Positions 40,601 to 52,213 of a stretch of DNA of 64,000 nt are shown piece after piece. Source of the DNA: Apostichopus japonicus (Eukaryota; Echinodermata; Holothuroidea; Aspidochirotida; Stichopodidae); assembly GCF_037975245.1 (NCBI RefSeq), contig NC_092565.1:2925499-2989498 (forward strand), read 5' to 3'. Every line of letters starts with the position of its first letter. Positions within the stretch are counted from its first letter, which is position 1. The translations under genes and the position numbers were made by a program. The notes under the pieces were generated by a model that saw only the letters and a list, made by a program, of their open reading frames with translations, was not told the origin of the DNA and did no database searches.

Positions 40601-42985
40601 CAAGTCGGATGGGGTCTGGCTTGGTACATCAACGGCATTCTCATTCCGGAGATTCACGTAGTCAGGGGCAACACCTACACATTTGAAATCTTCGGTGGCA
40701 ATGACCGGAACTTCCTTGGATCGTATCATCCATTCTACATCACCGACGACAAAGATGGCGGCTATGGACAAAAGACCGACGCTGAGAAACAGGTACGTGG
40801 ATTAGAGGAAAGGCAATTAATTAATTGTGCTACCTTACTTAAATAAAAGCAAATCAAAAACGGAAGAAAAATAACTTTTTTCAACTTCAGGCTGGAAAGC
40901 TCTCTAACACACAAGACTGTTTATGGTTCTAGGTCACACTAGTGGGAATCCTATTCCAGTCAATAAGTTTTTTTAAAAGTTTCAAGATTTTGTTTGTTCT
41001 AGTATTTCCCAGTCAAGTTTCTGTTTTCTAATTTGCTGATAAACATTTTGGAACAGCAGAATGCTCTAGAAGTTCTCTTTCTGCTAATTTCCAGGTTTTT
41101 ACTAAATGTAATAAGGGGATGGCTTGTGACTGCCAACTCCAGATAAAGAACTAAGCTAAGCCTGCATGGGGCTGGATATAATTAAGTTTGTAGAACACTG
41201 GACCTCTATTCCTGATGTCATTGTTCTCAATCTAGCCAATAACTTTGATCCTTTCTAATAGTTTAAAGCCAGCTTGAAATCTTTTTCACTAGCTGATCCC
41301 CACCATTTCCTGCCCCCCCCCCACCACGCATCCTACACCCCACAAGAGCTTCATGTGGGACTATACTCCCTGTTCTGTTGAGTATCAAAATCTTGAATAT
41401 AGTTCTTCTGATTATCACGAAAATCAAATCTGTATCCTCTGTTTTCTGTTAATCCCCAGCTGGAGACCATTTATGCCCCACCTGTTGGTAAGTTGTTACG
41501 AATGCCTTGGTGTCAATAACCAAAATAACGTACCTGTCATGGGATTATAATGATCTACAAGATTATAAAATAAACATTATTATTCTATGCTGTCTTTCTG
41601 CTGAAATATTATTACTAAAATAAACAACAGATAGATGCATAATGGTAATTAAAAGATAGTTTTCAAGCACTTTAATTAGCATAAGGGTTAATTAATATCG
41701 AAGTCTATATTTTGAGCATATATATAGTGTATTATACATATAGCACATATATAGTACATATATAGTATACTATCTATATACTATGTATATAGTATATATG
41801 CATATATAAATAGTAAACTATATATATATGCTATATATATCACATATATACATATATATATGTATACTATGTACACTATATAAAGTGGTATGACAGATAT
41901 AAAGTAAATAATAAAGATCAACACACCAGAAAAATTTATGGCTTGGCGTGCCTATAAAAAGTGCTTATTCTGTGTAAATTGTCAAATTCAAAGCACCAGG
42001 GGGTGTTCCCTTTACAATCATAACACTTGGGTACTACGCCCTCATTGACAGTTATTGTAAGCCAGTTTATAGCATTCACACACCAGTAGAATCACTGTGG
42101 TCGAGTGGTACGGACTTTGACCAAAAGGACGAAAAACCGGCCGTGAAGTGGAATTTTTTATTCTTTATTATTTACTATATATTGATATATATTGATATAT
42201 ATTTATATATATATATATGTATATATATATTTATATGTATATACATATATATAAATATATTTTATATATATTTTATACATATTTTATATATATTAATATA
42301 TTATATATATTAATATATTTTATATATATTTTATAAACATATTTTTATCTTCTCTAACTACAGAGGGTCACCTCTGTGAGTACCAGACTGGCTCATACCA
42401 GCCAGATGCCTTTAATGATTTCCTCTCCTACAAGTCTACCCTGAAGCTGATTTGCCCGAGACGAACGGTACCCGGCATTCTCGTATGGACAGTCGATGAA
42501 GACACTCCAGATACCGTGTACTATCAGGTATGAGTGATGTTGTTTCTTGTTTGTTATTTGATTTATTGTTACATATTTGTTTACCTTTGAGACACATTTA
42601 GGCTAACAGCAAACTGTTTTTCTTTTACAAATGCATGTGAACTTTGACATACCATTCCAACATTGAAAAATTACCATTCTTTTTAATTTTGTAGTCGTTT
42701 CATAGCATTTGTACTCACTCAGCCAATTAATTCAAATGATTTGCACTTTCTGCATTATTCATTATTATTTGTTTGTTTCCTCATTTTTTAATCAATGTTT
42801 TTCTTCCATTCGTCATTGTTTGACTTTCAATTTGTTGTTTCTGTTTCTCTGTTCAGTGTTACCAACATAAATTCTTTGGATGGAAGATCCACGTCTCGAA
42901 TAAAACATCCACCACCACCGCTCCCCTCTCATTTCTTCTGGTTTTCATACTTGCCGTCTTTACTAATATCTTTTTCAGTGATTAA
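26961..42985 (+). CDS. Secreted Skeletor-like protein: DM13-DM13-DOMON-cupredoxin, complete, 15 exons
   Basis: Exons: 26961-26997, 28625-28774, 31269-31341, 34468-34573, 35339-35510, 35946-36018, 36442-36640, 37042-37287, 37781-37910, 38783-38893, 39501-39680, 40599-40792, 41460-41487, 42364-42527, 42857-42985 (TAA). All have AG/GT borders and consistent phases, total 1992 nt, 663 residues. Order: signal peptide (1 to about 17), DM13-1 (about 20-130), DM13-2 (about 140-250), DOMON (271-432), linker (433-492), cupredoxin-like domain (493-632), then a Ser/Thr-rich spacer and hydrophobic C-terminus ending FFSD. This is the domain order of Drosophila Skeletor B/C, so extracellular. DM13 carries a conserved Cys and DOMON binds haem or sugar in other families; a redox role has been proposed, not shown here. 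Candidate AATAAA at 43956 and 44627. Tandem paralogue follows at 48311. Confidence -1.
28130..28400 (+). mobile_element. Probable tRNA-derived SINE in intron 1
   Basis: Contains a good RNA polymerase III box B inside a tRNA-like T-arm, GTCCGGGTTCAATACCCGGC, with a weaker box A upstream. It is followed by a non-tRNA body to about 28400 (CGCTTAAGCGTCGTAAAAAT). It does not fold as a whole tRNA. Only one copy is in this window. Confidence -1.
30195..30605 (-). mobile_element. LINE 3' fragment with ATT microsatellite tail
   Basis: On the minus strand the ORF at 30588-30352 contains SFADCSFLNAAPRLWNS, the typical C-terminal end of a non-LTR reverse transcriptase. A short 3'UTR (GCACTATATAAGACTAG) and an (ATT)n tail at 30253-30205 follow. 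A 5'-truncated, non-functional copy in intron 2. Confidence -1.
32634..32977 (+). mobile_element. TTAA-flanked MITE, copy 1
   Basis: A 344-bp element. Left end (CTGA)AAGGGAGTGAAGACTC, right end AGTCTTCAATGCCTTTAA. Aligns throughout with 53558-53931 and, in reverse, 62031-62398. No coding capacity. The left TTAA is mutated. It lies in intron 3 of the first Skeletor-like gene. Confidence -1.
34680..34995. repeat. G/C homopolymer tracts and short AT microsatellite in intron 4
   Basis: G-run at 34682-34691, C-run at about 34717-34722, TATA stretches at 34760-34795 and a C-run at 34960-34970. These suggest low-complexity repeat remnants; no element boundary is seen. Confidence -1.
35023..35150 (+). 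mobile_element. tRNA-like SINE, copy 1
   Basis: Box A-like TAGCCTAGTGGTTAGGGTG and box B-like GGTTGGAATCC, 3' part ending GTTTTTTCACTGTTCT. The same sequence occurs inverted at 60603-60731, so both lie in introns of the Skeletor-like genes. The shared head GAACCTCTGGACATACAATC precedes box A. Confidence -1.
35361..36640 (+). other. DM13 domain 2 of the first Skeletor-like protein (exons 5-7)
   Basis: Repeats the DM13 pattern: [54 protein letters not shown] and NFGHV. Exon lengths 172, 73 and 199 nt with the same phase series 1, 2, 0, and a middle exon of identical 73-nt length to domain 1. Confidence -1.
37042..38893 (+). other. DOMON domain of the first Skeletor-like protein (exons 8-10)
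   Basis: Residues 271-432: FHIAWTIDRSNNKITLEFQG, then YLAFGISGSS, the strand SDVAVVWFDP, a Cys-containing insert (residues 353-375), LKDGLATITIERPL and VYVSWGIGFINPTG with HAAKHE. The beta-sandwich pattern and the D-x-x-VVWFD strand are typical of DOMON. Ligand (haem, sugar or other) cannot be told from the sequence. Confidence -1.
38287..38447 (+). repeat. Minisatellite repeating the exon 9 end and splice donor, four copies, period 40-41 bp
   Basis: Copies start at 38287, 38328, 38368 and 38408, each a variant of GACCTCTTAATCCATGTAAG followed by TCTATCCAGTAGTGAAAA. The first part matches the end of exon 9 and its donor at 37896-37916, ACCTCTTAATCCAT/GTAAGT. It lies about 375 bp into intron 9. 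Confidence -1.
41460..41487 (+). CDS. 28-nt micro-exon 13 of the first Skeletor-like gene
   Basis: Acceptor ATCCCCAG and donor GTAAGT flank CTGGAGACC to GTTG, encoding LETIYAPPV. It is needed to join exon 12 (phase 0 end) to exon 14 (phase 1 start); without it the frame breaks. Confidence -1.
41718..42350. repeat. AT microsatellite tracts in intron 13
   Basis: Two TATA-rich arrays, about 41718-41885 and 42160-42350, flank roughly 270 bp of more complex sequence. The second ends close to the branch region of exon 14 (42364). Confidence -1.
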
Positions 42986-45890
42986 AGGGAACGTTAAAGT
43001 TTATTGTTAATAAGGTGTTATTGAAAACTGAAAGAGGACATGTAATACAAAGCAGAAGGAGTGCTGCTGAGGTGTTTGCATTGCTCTGACAAAGAACTCT
43101 ACTTGGGTGAAGTTACAATAAGACTTGTCGAAAAGAAATTCCCCTAGTGATGTTTTATTGTGTTTGATTAAACTGTAAGGAAATGGATTGTAGTTAAAAA
43201 GGAACTAATGGTTTAACTGTATACGGAAGTGCTTTTGAAAATGCTCGCTATAGGTCCTTGTGGTTAACATTTTGTAAAAATTTAATATTCATAAATTGAT
43301 ATCTAGTCATTCGAATGACAACGACATCCTTACGCTAGTATGAAGTTTCGTTTACCTTTTTTTTGCCAAGCCGTAAGAACTTACAACCATGTTCTAATTT
43401 CTCTATAATATTAATTTTGTACATTGCAAAATCAATATTAATAATGAAAAAATATGATCACCCTACAATCAAGCAATGTAATTTCATGATTTACTATATT
43501 AAGAATATTACCAGAATATTATAAATCCAGGATTTTGAATTAGATGATTCATATTTGTCTAGTCCCACCAAGACGTATATGCGTGTGTGTGTGTGTGCTT
43601 ATACTGCAAGTAAGTATGTATATGTATTTATATACAGTACACATCCAAGAATAACTATATAAAACAGTTGGCACTGCATTTGCAGACATAACTAACTTTG
43701 ATTACACCACCGTGACTGCTTAGAGGACATAGAAAACATCAGTAATAAGGAAAATGTTATTAATAATGTTATTATGTTTTTAATTGAATGTATTCAAATC
43801 ATGATACAGGTGGTTAGGGAATGATGATTGATATTAAAATTTTTACCTTTTTCTACAGCACCGTAATGGTTTACTTTTGACATGTTATTGGTGTAATTAT
43901 TGGTGATATGTTTTAGTACATTGTATTTATTATTCTTGTGCATGTATATAAATATAATAAACAAAAGTTCATGATCAAACTGTATATATACTCAGACAAA
44001 CTTCTGCAATGCCACCCTTGTACAGCAGGGATTTATTTTTAAGGAGTCCCTTTCACAAGTGACCCACCTTATTTAATATTTTCCTTTATCTGGAGAATTC
44101 CTCCAGAAGTCTCCATCTGTAGTTGAAATGACCAATTTGGCAATGTTACTGTATTTTGGGGTGTAAAGTTTACTGCTAGAAGAAACCAACCCACTATGAT
44201 AGAAGATATATTCACTGTATCCACTTTTTTTGTGAATCTGTCCACATAATTGAAATGCTGTTTATTGTGCAATATGTAGCTTTGACTATAGCTCACTTGG
44301 TATCGGTAGGGGTGTATGAAAACATCATCTTGGAGTTCCAACTTGGATTTTGTAATGCTGTTTTCCTCTTTGTAACTATGGCGCTTTGGTATTCCATTCT
44401 CTGTTCTTTCAGAATTTGACGTTAGACGTCTGTTATAGCTTTTAATCTCAGACTTTCCTTATTAGAATGATGGTTTATTTTTGTAAAATTATTTAGACCG
44501 ATGCTCTCAAGTTCTCTGCCTTTCATTTAGAGTACCGTTTTTACGCTTTCATTTGTCATTTTGTATGACAACATCTCTCTGAAATATTTTTGATGTGCCT
44601 TTGTTATTGAATTCAATATACTGTGTAATAAACTGATAATTATACGTTATTATTTGTACCAATGATTCGTTGACTTGTCCATTTATGGGAAGTTAAAGGA
44701 ATAGCAAAGTCAGGGGAGTCAGGGGTGGACTGTCCTATTGGCATACTGGCTGAAAAAAGGGTGCACAGGTGGTTTGCTGAAGGCTCAGATTCTTCTTAGC
44801 TGTGAAAGGTACTAGTTTGGTGGCAGCATTGAAAATTAATTCACTGTAGCTGTATGATACTGTGATGTCCTACATGAGCTAGACCCCAAACCTGCTTTAT
44901 GCATGTTTGATTGTGAGAGGAATCACACTGCAAGACAAACAGATGTGCTAATGCTAAAACTTGGGTTGAAATGTCTATATCTATATCTGGTGGAGGTATA
45001 ATCTAATTTAAAGAAAATTCTTACCTTAATAACATCAGACTACCACCGGGAACAATGATCTTAGACATAAACTTCAAGGGCTTCATATTGAAACAAGATA
45101 TTGCATTAATTTTTGGAGACACAAAAATTTATGTATTGGTTTAAATGGTTACGAAAGGTACTAATAAAGCAAAGCCAAATGTTTGAAGCCACATAGCTCT
45201 CTCACGGTTTGGTTGAGGGCTATTGATTTTGTTTGTATAGGGGCAAACTTAGAACGCATCGTAAAGTAGAAGATTTTGAAGGCATTCCTGTCTCTTACAT
45301 TTAATCCATACACCTTGTATTAGTAGTGATATATACATTCCATAGTCTTTCATGAAAATTTTATGTTGTTATAAAGGTGGGCTGAATCAGGGAGATTTGT
45401 GCTTTGAAGTAAACACACAAGGAAGCAAAGTGTAAGTACATGTAGACATGCAGCGCTTTCATATGAAAGCAGCAAATATTTTGTTTAAGTTACTGTCTAC
45501 TTACATATCTTCTCTCCTAGTATCTTCCTTTGCTTTGTAAATGTTTTGCTAATAAACAGGAATAAATGGGAACAGGTGATTACTCTTGTGTCATGTTTTT
45601 CTCTACTTTTTTCACAATATTTCTTGTGATATTTTGATATTAGCAATATGTTGATTCAAACTAAGTGTAATATGAAAAATACTGGAAAGAAAAGATTGGG
45701 TCTTGTTCACACTTGAGAATGCACTGGAGTTCAGGATCTTGTTCTTTAGCAGGGAGGTAGTAAAGCTGACCCCTCCCCTCCCCATCCCCCTCTGACACAT
45801 CAACATTTGAGAGCTGGTGGTGGATCAACATTGAATGAAAAAGAATTATAAAGCAAATGTGGAAAAGTCATGATGATTGTTTACAAATCA
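42986..45890. other. 3' region of the first Skeletor-like gene and spacer
   Basis: Probable 3'UTR with AATAAA at 43956 and 44627, and a GT run at 43581-43598. Beyond 44650 the sequence is unique-looking with no coding signal. Confidence -1.
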
Positions 45891-45892
45891 AT

Positions 45893-46444
45893 TGGCAGCT
45901 AGCTATGGTGCTATAGTATCTCTGCAGCTAGCTATGGTGCTACAGTGTCTTTGCAGCTAGCTATGGTGCTATAGTATCTTGGATGCTAGCCATGGTGCTA
46001 CTGTGTCTTGGCAGCTAGCTATGGTGCTGCAGTATCTTGGCAGCTAGCTATGGTGCTACAGTGTCTTGGCAGCTAGCTATGGTGCTACTGTGTCTTGGCA
46101 GCTAGCTATGGTGCTACAGTGTCTTGGCAGCTAGCTATGGTGCTACTGTGTCTTGGCAGCTAGCTATGGTGCTACAGTGTCTTGGCAGCTAGCTATGGTG
46201 CTACTGTGTCTTTTCAGCTAGCTATGGTGCTACAGTGTCTTGGCAGCTAGCTATGGTGCTACTGTGTCTTGGCAGCTAGCTATGGTGCTGCAGTATCTTG
46301 GCAGCTAGCTATGGTGCTACTGTGTCTTGGCAGCTAGCTATGGTGCTACAGTGTCTTGGCAGCTAGCTATGGTGCTACAGTGTCTTGGCAGCTAGCTATG
46401 GTGCTGCAGTGTCTTGGCAGCTAGCTATGGTGCTACAGTGTCTT
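45893..46444. repeat. Minisatellite, period 29 bp, about 19 copies
   Basis: Unit is GGCAGCTAGCTATGGTGCTA followed by CAGTGTCTT; the copies alternate between CTACAGTG and CTACTGTG variants. Alternation suggests a higher-order 58-bp unit in the middle of the array. Contains the palindrome AGCTAGCT in nearly every copy. Confidence -1.
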
Positions 46445-46496
46445 GTTTGACTCTTTGCTTATGCAGAAAAGACGATGGCAATTAGCTGAAGTAAAC

Positions 46497-46855
46497 AATG
46501 ATCTCAGGGCTGTGTCACCCCCAGGCATTCAAACTACAATCTTGATCACCCCAATAGCAGTATCAATACATTGATCTCAGGGCTGTATCACTCCCAGTCA
46601 TTCAAACTACAATCTTGATCACGCCAGTAGCAGTATCAATACATTGATCTCAGGGCTGTATCACTCCCAGTCATTCAAACTACAATCTTGATCACCCCAA
46701 TAGCAGTATCAATACATGGATCTCAGGGCTGTGTCACCCCCCAGGCATTCAAACTACAATTTTGATCACCCCAATAGCAGTATCAATACATTGATCCCAG
46801 GGCTGTGTCACCCCAGACATTCAAACTACAATCTTGATCACCCCTGATCACTGCT
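46497..46855. repeat. Tandem repeat, period 73 bp, five copies
   Basis: ATCTCAGGGCTGT starts at 46501, 46574, 46647, 46720 and (ATCCCAGG) 46794. Each unit ends CCAATAGCAGTATCAATACA. It begins about 50 bp after the 29-bp minisatellite ends but shares no sequence with it. Confidence -1.
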
Positions 46856-48310
46856 GATCTAGGGTCAACCCCAAAGCTGCTCTAACTTTACAAATTGAAT
46901 ACCGAGCCCCGGCTCTGTTCCTCCCCCGTTACCCCTTGGTTCGTATCAGCAGGGTCTGTGTTAACATTACAAAATTTAACACAGTTAGGGGTTCAACTTC
47001 ATGTTTGTGGACTATAAATGTAAATTAGACCTCATTCTTCAGAGATACTGCCAGTCCAAAGGACTAATATTATGATAGTATTTTGATAAGAGAGGACTCT
47101 TCAGTCATTGAAGTATATACTTACATGATTTAGTGTAATATTTATTGGCACACTCTATTACTTACACATCTTGTAGGGCTGAACAGCTTTAGTAGAGAAA
47201 GATAGAGAAATATCATTGTCCAGCTTTCTTAACGATTTTTCACTTATAATCTGTATTTGTTTTTATTTGTGTATCAAACCCCCCCTCCACCCCCCCCAAG
47301 CAAAGGGGGGAAAACAAAGATAAACTGCTAATCAGATTTATGCATAGAGTTAATTACTTTGACAATTAAGGAGCATATATGAAGTAGTTTCAAATTAATA
47401 TATAGACCAAGAAAAATAGGAAATATAAGACAAGTATTGATAATACAGTTAGTTTCTTCTTTGTTTATTTGTAAAATAATTATGTTGGGAATATATCTTT
47501 GACCAAAAACAATAGACAAATTTATGCATGAAGTATATTCATTCTAATGGCAGGTCCTGTTTGTGAAATGTACAGTCACTATATTTATAAAAGCAGAAAA
47601 TGATTTCATGATTTTGTCATATTATTTTCTCTGGTTTAGACTGCAATTATAAGTGTTCAATGTCCCATATATTCCTCTGTCAATTCTGCATGTTCCATTA
47701 TTCATTTCTTATGTTTGTTCCATTCTTCTTAGTAGCCTACTTATAACACATTGTAGGCCTATAGCTTCTTAATTATTAAAACTTAATTGTAACCTTAACA
47801 TATGTTCATTGCAGAAACCATATGAAAGCAACAGCACACCACTAAAATATGATTCACTGTACAAATTTATGAATACATTGTTATATTGAATACATTGTTA
47901 TATGAATACATTGTTATATTATATATGAATACATTGTTATATTTGCTATGTAAGCATTCACGCGGTAGTACTTCTCAAGACCCCCGCCTAGACTCAATAG
48001 AATTAGCAACCAAATTCCAAGAGGTTCCGGTATGAGAGGGCATACTGTTTTTTTCACCAAATGTTTTCAATAGGTCCTACACAGTAGATTCCCTATTGTA
48101 AGTATCACAAAAGAATCGCTGACTATAACTGACGTAAGTGGAGTTCATTAATACACAATAGGTGTATCCAAGTGTGCTAGCTAGCTATATAAAAATAATC
48201 AACAAGTTAACTATTACATGTCTGCTCTAGGTCAATGAGTTCATTGCTATCCTGGACTTCTGAGTAACACTGCAGTTGTCACTGTAGTAACAGCACTGTA
48301 TTCAGCAATC
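46856..48310. other. Spacer before the second Skeletor-like gene
   Basis: C-run at 47280-47298, and a small tandem repeat at 47870-47943 (TGAATACATTGTTATAT, four copies). The promoter and 5'UTR of the second gene should be here; nothing specific is recognised. Confidence -1.
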
Positions 48311-48475
48311 ATGGCTATTTTACTGTCCATAGTTCAGCTCATGTTGGTTGGTAAGTATACTAAGATCTATATAATGATCAGAAATGGGGAATAAACAATC
48401 ATTACTAACATTGTTATTTTATTATTTGTAGCTATGTATATGTATATATATATATATGGTTATATATATATAAAC

Positions 48476-48527
<52 letters not shown>

Positions 48528-51500
48528 TATTAGAGAAATATTATTAGAGAAAACCAGATAAATAAGATATGACTCATAATTGACAAATAAGAAGTTTTTA
48601 GAAAAGATTATTTAAAAAAAAAACTATTCTAAAAACTTTACTCCATATTTCTCTGGTTTTCTCTAATAATATTTTCTTTTGGAGTAAACATGGATTTTCT
48701 TTATATTATATATTTATTGATCTGTATATTTATAATAGAGTATACATGTATGGGAACCTACAGAATGTTGTTACTTGAGTTTCACGCCTGTGCGGCAATC
48801 ATCAGTCAACATGCTGTAGGCATGGGCGAGGGGGGGGGGAATGTCCCCCCAATATTTTACGTGGGGGATATAGTATCTAATATTCCCCCCAATATTTGGT
48901 GGCATAGTTTTTTTGTGTGGCTATAAATAGAAAATAATGCGTGAGATTATTTATCCAAATCATGTTTGGCAGTGGCTAAAACTTCATCCAACACATGCTG
49001 CATGAGGTAAATGACTCTTCGTGGTCGTTTCTGTGACCTGTGACCGTATAGCATGTTGTCACTCATGATTATTATCATAATGTCTGTACATCTCTTGTGT
49101 ATGAGTGTAAGTACGAACAATCATACATATGATCCACATTGATATGGGTTCACTGGGTTTCCAAGGCCTGTTTCCTACAAGATTTCTAACCACAGGCACA
49201 TAGCCAAGGGGGGGGGGGCGAAGGGGGAGACCCCCCTTGAGCATATTTTTTGTATTTTTTTATGATACCGAAGTTTTATAGAAGCCGTTATAAGAGGTTT
49301 TAATAGTTGTACACTAATAAATTAACTGTGTCTGAATTTTCCAAAATTGCCTGACCAACATTCTTCATCATACTTCCCTCTACTCGTGCAATTTTGAGCG
49401 GTCTGTTAGGAGTTGAAGGGGGTTTTTCTATATTGGTTGTCCATTAGATGAAATTTTGTGCAACATTATGGGTATGTTTTGAAGTGAATTTATTATTCAA
49501 ATTCTGAACAAATAATGGGCTTAAAACCTTGAAAAGTGGGGCTGACGGGTATTGTGGGCCGTTAGGTAGTATTACCTATAAGCGATGAGGTCAAAACATG
49601 ATGTGTGACTGGTGACAATCTTGAAAAAGGTTATGGATGAAAAAAAAACTATTGGGAAAAACTTGGTTCTCAGGCAAAAGTGTACATCTGGTTGGTCATT
49701 TTCAAGTCCGAGAAATTCCATTTGCGGTGATCTTGGGGGGGCGGGGAGTATGAAACCAGAAATGTTCTTGTACGCTGCGTGCCAACCAATGGTGGCGCTC
49801 TGATAGTAATTCGCGCCCCCTGGGTTAGAAAATCCTGAAGTTGTTTCGCGCCTGCACCCAAGCAAATGTCCCCCCCAATATTTGAAACAAATTGTCGCCC
49901 CTGGCTGGAGCTAGGTTACCATGTACAGGTGCGTATCCAGGGGGGGGGCGTTGGGGGCGCGCGCCCCCCGGGTAAGGAAAAAAGGAGAGAAAAAAAGAGA
50001 AGAAAAAAGGGAAAGGAGGGGAAAAAAAGAAAAGGAGGAGAGGAAGGAAGGGAAAAGAAAAAGAAAAAAAGAGAGAAAAAAGAGAAAAGTAGGGAGTAGA
50101 AGATAGCCAAGACCTCGGGAAGAAAGAGGAACAGTCATAGTTGAAGCGCTGATCCCTATTATATACACAGGGTAGCCAGTGACAGATCAAGGATTACGGA
50201 GGGGGTATGCGCCTCACCCTACCCCTTACACCGACAACTCCATTTTTGACGTTTTCATTTTTCATCTCTCACTAATGTATCTATATAAATACTATATATG
50301 TTCTATCATAACCCGTGTGTGTGTGTATGGACGCCTTAAACAATTGTACAATTGTGCTATATGGAACCAACTGTGGCTGGTCTTGAACTCGACCGAGTCG
50401 TCGGGGAACATGACGCATTTCGGGAAAGGGGCGACCGCCCCCCCCCACCCCGAGCAAATTTTCTTTATGACATCGCTAGTAATTTCAAAATAGACAATGC
50501 TTAGATGCAACTTACAAAGCCTGGGAAGTGTCATTTCCAGCGATCTGGGAGGCATTTTCGGCCAAATTTTTTCTTGTACGCTTCGCGCCAACTCATGGTG
50601 GCGCTTCGCTTAGATAGTTTGCCTACAGACTTCGCCCCTCCCTTGGCAATTACTCGCTACACGCCTGTTCGAATTTGTAAAGCAAAGAGCAGATATAACA
50701 TCATATCAGTGAGCATTGAAATGCATGTTCCACGATGAACAGCCTCAAAAACTGTTTATGTGTGTAGTTAAAGGCGTAGGAGCCCAATTGGATTTGGGGG
50801 CTGTAATGACTTGCCCGAAAAGAGCCCAAAATTTTTCGCGCGCGAAGCGCACGTTCAACATTTCGATGCCAATATCATATAACCAAGCATCGGTCATTAC
50901 ATTGCATCGTGTACCGCACGGTCCGTGAAAGTTGCACAGCATACCGCTGGATGCTAATGTAAACAACCAAATGTCTGATGTAGATGGAGAAAAAGCATAC
51001 AGATCCATTTATGTCAAAACTCTCTTTTACAGTAGTAATGTCGGCCAAGCTTACAACTTTATTTTAATTACCAAGGAGATCATTCTTAAGCTATTCATTG
51101 CTATTTATTTTTCTTTCATTAGGTGCCCGAAAAAATGGGAAAAAATGGGTTGCGGGGGGGGGGGCTGCAGCCCCCGCCTCCTACTGGACCTACGCCAATG
51201 TGTGTAGTGTTCGGTTTCGATATACCTGATATCGGAAATATCTGCTATTTTTCATTTCCTTCAACCAAGTTTTATAATAGCCATTATAAGAGGTTGCAAT
51301 ATTTCTACACCAATAAATTTACTGTGTCTGAATTTTCGAAAATTTCCTCACCAAAATTCTACATCATACTTTCCTCTACTGGTGCAATTTGACCTGTCTG
51401 TTAGGGGTTGAATGAGGTTTTTCTATATTGCTTGTCCATAGATTGAATTTTGTGCAACATTATGGGTATGTTTTCAAGTGATTTTATTCACGAGATATCT

Positions 51501-52165
51501 GAATTTTCAAATTCTCAACAAATAATGGGCTTAAAACATTGAAAAGTAGGGGCTTTCGGATATTGTGGGCCGTGACGTAGAATCACCTACAAAAGCAATG
51601 ATCCATAGGACATGCAATGAGGTCGAACATGAGGTGTGACTGGTGACAATCTTTAAAAAGGTTATGGATGGAAAAAAACTTTTGGGAAATACTTGGTTCT
51701 CAGGCAAAAGTGTACATCTGGTTGCTCATTTTGAGAAGCCCGAGAAGTGCCATTTCCGGTGATCTGGGGGGTATCAAAACCAGAAATTTTCTTGTACGCT
51801 GCGCGCCAACCGATGGTGGCGCTCCGCTTAGATAGTAATTCGCGCCCCCCGGGTTAGAAAATCCTGGATACGCGCCTGATGTACACGTACTATATTATGT
51901 ACTTGCTCAATTTCTATGTATTGAGCACTTTTGCAGCATTAAGTGAACAACTGAATCTTTGTTTAATATATGTATATATATTTACATATATATATATATA
52001 TATGTATATATATATGTTGAGACTAGTATATATATGTATATGTCTATATATATATGTCTATATATATATATATGTCTATATATATATATATATTATATAT
52101 TATATGTGTATATTATATATGTATATTATATGTGTATATATATATGTGTATATATTTATATGTAA

Positions 52166-52213
<48 letters not shown>

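Larger units (their letters stand above)
40599..42985 (+). other. Cupredoxin-like domain and hydrophobic tail (exons 12-15)
   Basis: Residues 493-632 include GWGLAWYINGILIPEIHVV, TYTFEIFGG, YHPFYITDD, LICPRR, and YYQCYQHKFFGWKI. Candidate type-1 copper ligands are His536, Cys622 and His625; Cys-x2-His is the plastocyanin spacing. The axial Met expected five residues after His625 is Trp630. After a Ser/Thr-rich spacer (NKTSTTTAPLS) come about 18 hydrophobic residues and FFSD: either a GPI-attachment signal or a C-terminal membrane segment. Confidence -1.

Noticed and set aside
42085..42145. tRNA-like GTGGTCGAGTGGTACGG segment
   Set aside because: Box A-like only; no box B or stem structure, and no second copy in the window.
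49866..50190. Lys/Glu-rich or Phe/Ser-rich proteins on both strands
   Set aside because: These are open frames in a purine/pyrimidine tract with no splice or family support.
51879..52211. Ile/Tyr-rich 110-residue open frame
   Set aside because: Translation of a TATA/TATG microsatellite.
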